From the NCBI GenBank assembly GCA_022316685.1, contig JAKJHU010000014.1, forward strand, positions 5,017,001 through 5,081,000: DNA of 64,000 bases, given 5' to 3'. The notes beneath the pieces are model-generated. The model ran no database searches. It had not been told where the DNA came from and saw only the letters and a list, made by a program, of their open reading frames with translations. The translations under genes and the position numbers were made by a program. Source of the stretch: Progne subis subis (Eukaryota > Chordata > Aves > Passeriformes > Hirundinidae). This document shows, piece by piece, positions 57,831 to 64,000 of the stretch (positions are counted from its first letter, which is position 1; every line of letters begins with the position of its first letter).

Positions 57831-60713
57831 TTGCAATGTGTGTCTCCCAGATGTTGTGTTCTCTTTGGGGAATAGTCTAGAAACAATGCAGTAACCTGTA
57901 AAAGCAGGAAATAAACTAAAAGCTATCAGTTGCCCCGAATACGCCCTGTCCAAAGCCACCACGGTACTACAGCAGTCACACAGCAGCACTGCTTCAGCCA
58001 AATTCGGAGAGGAAGTCAGGTTAAATGCTCACTTTTGTCCACCACACAACTGTGAATTAATAACTTTTCAAGCATCAAGCGTTTGTTGTTTCAAACATGA
58101 AGTGGTTTGAATTTGAAGAACCTCATCGTGAGAGCATGAAGAGCTGTCCTGCTCCTCACCCACCATTCTGCACCTTGGTTTTGGGGTTCACCACACTTCA
58201 CTAACTTAACAAGCAGAGTCCAGACAAGGTCAACAGGCTGTTTAGCACATCCTGGCACATCCTCTCCTGGTGAATCCACAGCTTCTCCTCCTGCTGTGGG
58301 GCTGGAAGGGAAGGAGAAAGCACCTGGAGACAAGGGCCCAGAGCATACAGCTAATCCTACACCAGTGACAAAGCATCAGTGACCACACTCTGCAGTGAAG
58401 ACATTTAATTTACACATTATGAGAAACATGCACAATCTAAAGCTCACCAAAGTCTTTCAAAAAGGTTAGGCAAGTAAACTTGTTCAGCCACAGAGAATGG
58501 AGCTGGACAAGGGGGATTCTTGAGATCTCTTGCTGTTCTTCAACATTCCCAGGTGGGTTTTGTTCCTTTTTTAAACTAGACTAATGTATCTATCACTCCA
58601 GAGTTTCAATTTACAGGCAATATTTTGGAATATAACGTTTTTTGTTTTTGTTGTTTTGAAGAGAAATGGAGTATTTTCCTGTCCTAATCTGAACAAACAA
58701 GTCGCAGTCTTTTGCTAAAATAAACCCTTTCTGACGGTTGGCTCACCAGCCGCTACTGCAAAAACACTTGCAAAGAGTATGTTGCAATACTTCAAGCATT
58801 GAAAATAAGCATATTCCCATGGCAATTCACCAGATGGGCTACAGATTGTAAATCATAAATGTCTAGACTGAAACACAAGAGACAAACATCTGTCTAAAAT
58901 CAGTTGACTTGAATGGCAAATACTGTTAAATAAATTAGGACTACTTTGGAAACAAAGAGAACAACCAACTACTTGAAAACATCTGAAATTAATCCATTAG
59001 CACACAAGCCACAACACAATAACCTGAAACTGGAGAGACATTCATTTCGTGAGGAATATTAGCCCAAGATGACATCCTGACATGTGAGGCAGGAGCACAA
59101 AAGCGTTTCTGTGACCCAGCACCACGTTACCCCACAACGACTCACGAATCCATCCCCAGAACATCTGGCTGGAGCAGGGTTGTTGTTCTCCTCACTTCAC
59201 AAGTGAAACTGTGGGACAAAGTAATGAAATGCCTGACGCAGGGTCACACAGGAAGTTTGTGGGAACACAACTGGACGCAAACCCAGAATAGGATTTAGGT
59301 CATAAAGCAATACTTAAGCCTGACTAAAACTTCAGACTGAAAAAAAAATAAAAAAATTGTAGGGTATCGCAGAAAAAATATTCTTTTGGGAAAAAAGTAT
59401 GTCTTCCTTGTATCTACTATCTTCTTTTTCCTTTGCATAATGCTTTGTTTCATGACAGAAATATGCAGAACGTCCATGGATGAATAGAGGGAACAGCACT
59501 ACCAAGAAATGGGAGAGAGAAGAGACTGCACAGAAAACTGCAGCCTGGCCCCTGCACGAGGCTGCAAGAGAGAAAAGGAGACCACAAAGCTAAATTCAGA
59601 AATGGGGAAAACCCATCAAGTAACTACTGCCAAGCTACACAAATGATGGGAGATCTCTGTCAGCATCAGGCTTCACTTTTGCACTAAAAAAAATCTAATT
59701 TATCAAGTTTTTACACTGCTAAATCTATGAACAGCTAAAGGAGAATAAGGACCCTTCAAGAACAGCTTCCCACCAGACCCATATAAGCAGTGGACTAACT
59801 TTTAACCAGAGCTTAGTCTCAAGGGAAACAGATGTCCTGAAATGAGAATTATTTTACTTCTGCACCAGTTATCAACAGCATTTCCATTTGCATACAATAT
59901 GACACTATTTGCATGAAAGACAAACAACAAACCATGAGAACATCACTAAAAATGTTCTTTTTCCCTTTTCAATTTTGAGACAGCTCTTCAACACATTCTA
60001 GTGATATAAATGCTTTTTGGGGAGTGTGTGCATGTGTCAGCTTTCAGCCACATTTATAAAAGGGCATTGAACTGCAGAAAGTTTTGTTCTCTGCAACAGG
60101 TTTATACAAATACTGAACACTCAGCTCTGAGCACAATCTCCACAGGCAATAATTATACAACACCACTTTCCTGCAACAGTAGAAGAAAATGCTCCAATTA
60201 TTCACAATATAATTATTTCATTCCCATGGCAACACCCGAAGGACTGTACACAATCAGCAACAGAACCAAACCTGGCCAACAATGAAGTTACACAGAACAT
60301 TCTCTTCCACCTGCCCCAAACAAGGCAGCAATTAGGTGATGGCTATTCTTCACCTGTCCACCCACAGGGAGAAATATCAGCCAGCCAGTGAAAACTGAAT
60401 TAAACCAAACCGCCAGCCCTCCCTCCCCACCCAGCACTGCCACAGTGCCACTCCATCACCATCACAGGGCTGATGAGTTTTATTTGTGACATGTTTGGAT
60501 CCTGAACTTCAGTGAATCATCTCAAAGTCTCCGTTTGAATGTGCTCATCAAAAACACAGCAATTAATATCCACCTGTCACAAACAAGAACTCTTTATTGT
60601 GCCAGGGTGGGGAGGGAATGAGAATCATCAACACTGGTGGTTCTCAGGTAAAATGTTGGGCTATTTTGTGAGGCTGTGGTGAACTGCCATCTCCCTGGAG
60701 TAAAAGCACATTT

Positions 60714-60762
60714 CATATATACATAAAATATACATACTTTTCATTCATGCATATATATGTAT
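60714..60762. repeat. TA-rich simple sequence
   Basis: Imperfect ATATACAT-type units. Confidence 0.7.
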
Positions 60763-62249
60763 TCAGTAAGTATTAAAACCAAATGTCACTATATATTAAT
60801 ATTCTCTGTCCCTCTGTTGGGAGTTTTATTACAGTACTGCACTTGCAGCAGAATTAGCATAGAAAAAATGCAAGCTAAAATGTAAAGTATGACATTCAGC
60901 ACAGGGCTTGGAGATGCTGTTGGGTGAGCCCAGGGCTGTCCCAGCTGAGGTTTGCTCACCTCAGAGGCAGAGCCATCTCTTCCTTCCTTCACAAGGGTTT
61001 CACAATTTAATTCCCATTAAGAATTAAAAAATTAAAAGCCGCATCTTAAGTGGAGAGCTCTCAACCAGAGCATTTTTCTCCTGCAGCAGAGAGTGCAGCA
61101 GCCAAGTATTTCCTTAAACAGGGAGCTGCTGGAGCATCAGCTCTACCTGAGCCTCTCCTGACTGATGCTGCTTCTTCAGCAGCTCCAGTGACTGAAGCTC
61201 CATGAAATCCCACCTGTGTCTTCCATCGCCTACCTGCCTTTGCATGGAAACGAACTCGCACTTCTTTCCTTTAACACATTTTGCTTCTTCACTCATAACA
61301 GAGGAGCCTCTCCTGCTATTTCCATTCCAACAGCCTTTCCCAAAAACCCCTCCCTGTCCCATCTCCTTTGAGCCTGCCCTTCCACAGCCCAAGCAAAACC
61401 CATTTTCCAAGCTTTTCTCACAGCTCGTGCTCACAGAGCTCCGAGTCTCTTGGCTGCTGGTCTCTGAACAGTCTGCAGTCATGCCAGGCCTACAGGAAGG
61501 TGCTCAAATCCCACCTGAGATCCCCCTGAACCCCAGCGAGGCACGGGAAGCTGGTTATGCTCACTCTGGTTCCTCCTCACGGCTTCGACTCCAGCAGACT
61601 CTTCCTCAGCTGCACAGTGGCCGTCCCAGAAAGGCACTAACTCACTCTTTCACATCCTGCTCTCATTTATAAACATCCAAGGTGAGGAGGAAGGCTGTGA
61701 GTCACCAGGTTATGCTTGAAGGGCCCTGTCACCCTCCCCTCGTTTCCACTTCATCTCTCATATTTCTAAGCTGAGCTTTTGCACGGAGCGTGTTAGTTGA
61801 CTTGTGTTTAAAACGTGCCTCTGGGCTACAGACAGCATTGCATCCTTCAAAAAATAAGCCATAAATTCTCATTTTCCCATGTCCCCAGATAAAAAAATCC
61901 TAGCACACAGCATGATGTAGCGAAGAGTGAGATTCCGCTCTTTCTAAATAAATTAACTGTCAATGAGAACCAAATATCACATAATTAACTGAATCATTCT
62001 AATTATTCAAATAACACTTCTAACCAGAACAGTTTTAGGACAGTTTCTCGTTTGAAATACTCTGAGTTTTCAGGTGCATTAAAGGGAGTTTCTTGTTGGC
62101 TACAGCGACTGCGAAACTAATTGACTACCCAAAACATTCATCATGCAGCTTGGTAGAGATTAAAAGCCCCCTTTCCTCCAGGGAGCGAGCATTTCAGCTG
62201 GCCATCACTCTTCAGAGCTTATTAAGAAGTTTTCAAACACACAAGAGAA

Positions 62250-62520
62250 GCGTTTTTCTTTCAGCGTTCCCATGTCCTCGGCGTCTCCGTCCCAGCAGAG
62301 GAAGAAAAGCCGCGCCTTGCCGGGGGCTGCCTCCACTCCCGAGGCTCCAACAGGCGCAGTTGAGTTGGAATAATCCCATTTCTGGGGCCCTTCCCAGGCT
62401 GAGGAGGTTCACAGAGGGATTACCCACACGGCCCAGGAGCCCGCCATGACAACTCCACCCGCAGGGCCTGGAATCTGCAGGAAGGAGCGGGGCTCGGGGA
62501 GAAGGGATTTAGCCACTTCG
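62250..62520. promoter_or_regulatory. Intronic GC- and CpG-enriched patch
   Basis: About 16 CpG by eye in about 270-300 bp, including AAGCCGCGCCTTGCCGGGGG, in otherwise AT-rich intron. Weaker than the two other patches. No core promoter element was recognised. Confidence 0.25.
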
Positions 62521-62708
62521 CAACTATTCAAGGAATGCTCTTGATTTCCTCTTAACAACCTCAGGTTGAAAAACTGTCCTCTGCATTATTTGAATTGCTA
62601 CTTCAGCTCTATCGTAGGGATCTAACATCTCAGTTAGTAAAGGATGTGAAGAGTCCAATGGGAAGGAAGGGGAAGTGGTAGCTGAGAAGATATGGGTAGT
62701 GTGTTACT

Positions 62709-62724
62709 AAAAAAAAAAAAAAAA
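62709..62724. repeat. Poly-A run, 16 bases
   Basis: Simple homopolymer with no recognisable source element. Confidence 0.8.
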
Positions 62725-62854
62725 CCTGCAATTTTCAAAAGGTAAAATTCTAAAACGTTATCTTTGGTCACTGTGGTTTGCACATGCAAACAAGTGGAAG
62801 GACTGTGCATGTCCTGACAGAAATAGGGGGCACAGCAGCCCTTAATTTAATCTT

Positions 62855-62990
62855 AGAATCACAGAATGGTTTGGGATGGAAGGGACCTTTAAAGCTCATC
62901 CAGTTCCACCCCCTTCCACAGCTTCCACTAGACCAGGTTGCTCAAAGTCCCATCCAGCCTGGCCTTGAAACTTCCAGGGTTGGGATAAAC
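62855..62990 (-). repeat. CR1 LINE 3' tail (minus orientation)
   Basis: Reads AGAATCACAGAATGGTTTGG, ATGGAAGGGACCTTTAAAGC, CATCCAGTTCCACCCC, CCACTAGACCAGGTTGCTCA and CATCCAGCCTGGCCTTGAA in order, which is a typical avian CR1 tail reversed. It is 5'-truncated to about 135 bp, and the well-kept tail suggests a younger copy than the one at 38.9 kb. Confidence 0.92.
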
Positions 62991-63068
62991 TGACTGATTA
63001 AAACACAAATATCACCCAACCTTTTAGCTGTTCTAGTTTCATTTAATTTATTTTTAAGCAATATTGGG

Positions 63069-63105
63069 AAAAAAAAAAAAAAAAAAGAAAGAAAGAAAAA
63101 GAAAA
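63069..63105. repeat. A-run with GAAA repeats
   Basis: Eighteen A followed by GAAAGAAAGAAAAAGAAAA. A purine-only simple repeat just beyond the CR1 tail. Confidence 0.85.
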
Positions 63106-64000
63106 TACATCTTCCTTGTATTTCTGCACCTAAGCAACTATCCACCTTTGATGCAGGTAGAAACCATAAATTCTGTTCAAAACCCCTCGAGTTTGAATGG
63201 TGTTTCTAAGTCCCCAAAACTTCATACAGGTATAACTGTGCAACTTGAGCAATGTACCCACAACCAAACTGCTTCACTCTCAAAAGAGGGAAGATGCCAC
63301 AGGTGTGTTCTTCCTTTTCTTTCTCCTCACTTCCACTCAAGCAGTCAACAGCGTTTATTTGTTTGTAAACCATTTCAGTGACCAGGCAGCACCGCCATCA
63401 ACAGCAGCGCTGATGAAGGGACAGGAATACCTGGAGTCAGAGTTACTGCATATCCAAAAGTAACTAGCAGGGAGCAAAACAACTCACTGGGTCATAGGAG
63501 TTTGTGCATTAGCCCTCCTAGCACACAATTAAAAAACATAAAATAACAAAAACAATTTGTCCTGGTGACTCAGAGTCTCCATGGCTCGAAGAAAGCCCTG
63601 TTTCTGTAACACTGCATCATGCTGGCTTCTCATCTATTCTCATGGGGCTCAGGCTCGTGACTCAACTGTTTTCCCCTGTATTTGCTCATGCAGTTGCCCA
63701 TCAAGAAGTTACTGAAATCTGCACACATCATTAGGTTTGGCTAAGAAGAAGATAATCTAGAGCAATTAGTATCACTGGAAAACATAAAAAAAACCTCAAT
63801 ATCATTGTTATTTTCTTTGGAAGTCTAGAAATTAACACTCACCCACCTTTCTGGTTAAAGACTGCCCTGTTTACCACAAGCCTTTCTGATGTTAAGATTG
63901 CAATGATGTCCAGCAACGGAGTTAGAAAATACCAGAAAAAAGCATTTTGGAGAAACACACCTAATGCACCGGCTGCTTTATTTGCTAGGAGTGCTCGACA

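Larger units (their letters stand above)
51166..64000. other. FNDC3B 5' intron (partial, at least 12.8 kb)
   Basis: No further exon was found by eye up to the window end. It holds a GT-rich tract (53991-54118), a small palindrome (55234-55255), CpG-enriched patches at about 57420-57830 and 62250-62520, a TA-rich tract (60714-60762), a CR1 tail (62855-62990) and A-rich runs (62709-62724, 63069-63105). Confidence 0.75.

Noticed and set aside
61202..61672. 156-codon plus-strand frame
   Set aside because: Pro/Ser-rich translation of a pyrimidine-rich stretch; no recognisable domain.
51166..64000. Search for the upstream FNDC3B exon (start codon, VILVQVNPGE-type segment)
   Set aside because: No matching reverse-complement stretch was seen by eye. 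It is more likely beyond 64000, though a short diverged exon could have been missed.

Overview
The window is vertebrate nuclear DNA, almost certainly from a bird. It carries CR1-type LINE tails with the avian 3' end, it shows no Alu, L1 or other mammalian repeat that I can recognise, and its one recognisable gene is split into short exons with GT-AG introns. I see no bacterial-type operon, rRNA, tRNA or CRISPR array.

The only gene I can support is the middle of FNDC3B (fibronectin type III domain containing 3B), on the minus strand. Eleven coding exons lie between 51165 (5' side) and 881 (3' side), and they join without a frame break into 487 codons. In order of transcription they are 51165-51089, 43718-43475, 42525-42241, 23496-23438, 17337-17180, 14911-14852, 12107-11969, 11654-11601, 4073-3949, 1800-1626 and 967-881. 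They encode the N-terminal Pro/His-rich segment, a basic and Gly-rich linker, FN3 domains 1 and 2 and most of FN3 domain 3. The start codon and first coding exon(s) should lie beyond 64000. The remaining FN3 domains and the C-terminal membrane anchor should lie left of position 1.

Region by region: 1-880 is the intron after the last visible exon and starts with a CR1 tail. 881-17337 holds eight exons with small to medium introns. One of these introns (4074-11600) contains a CpG-rich patch with open frames at about 4343-4834. 16957-17150 is a two-copy 98-bp tandem duplication just downstream of an exon. 17338-42240 is mostly intron, with one 59-nt exon, a perfect 16-bp hairpin near 25.8 kb, an old CR1 copy near 28.4-28.9 kb and a clearer CR1 near 38.9-39.2 kb. 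42241-43718 holds the two large N-terminal exons. 43719-64000 is intron apart from the 77-nt exon at 51.1 kb. It holds low-complexity tracts, two modest CpG-rich patches (57.4-57.8 and 62.2-62.5 kb) and a CR1 tail at 62.9 kb.

I found no convincing undescribed system. The items most worth a second look are the tandem duplication beside an FN3 exon, the intronic CpG-rich patches that could be alternative promoters or retrocopies, the weak A-tract splice donor of the Gly-rich exon, and the hairpin. Homology statements rest on recognition of the family from memory. No search was run.
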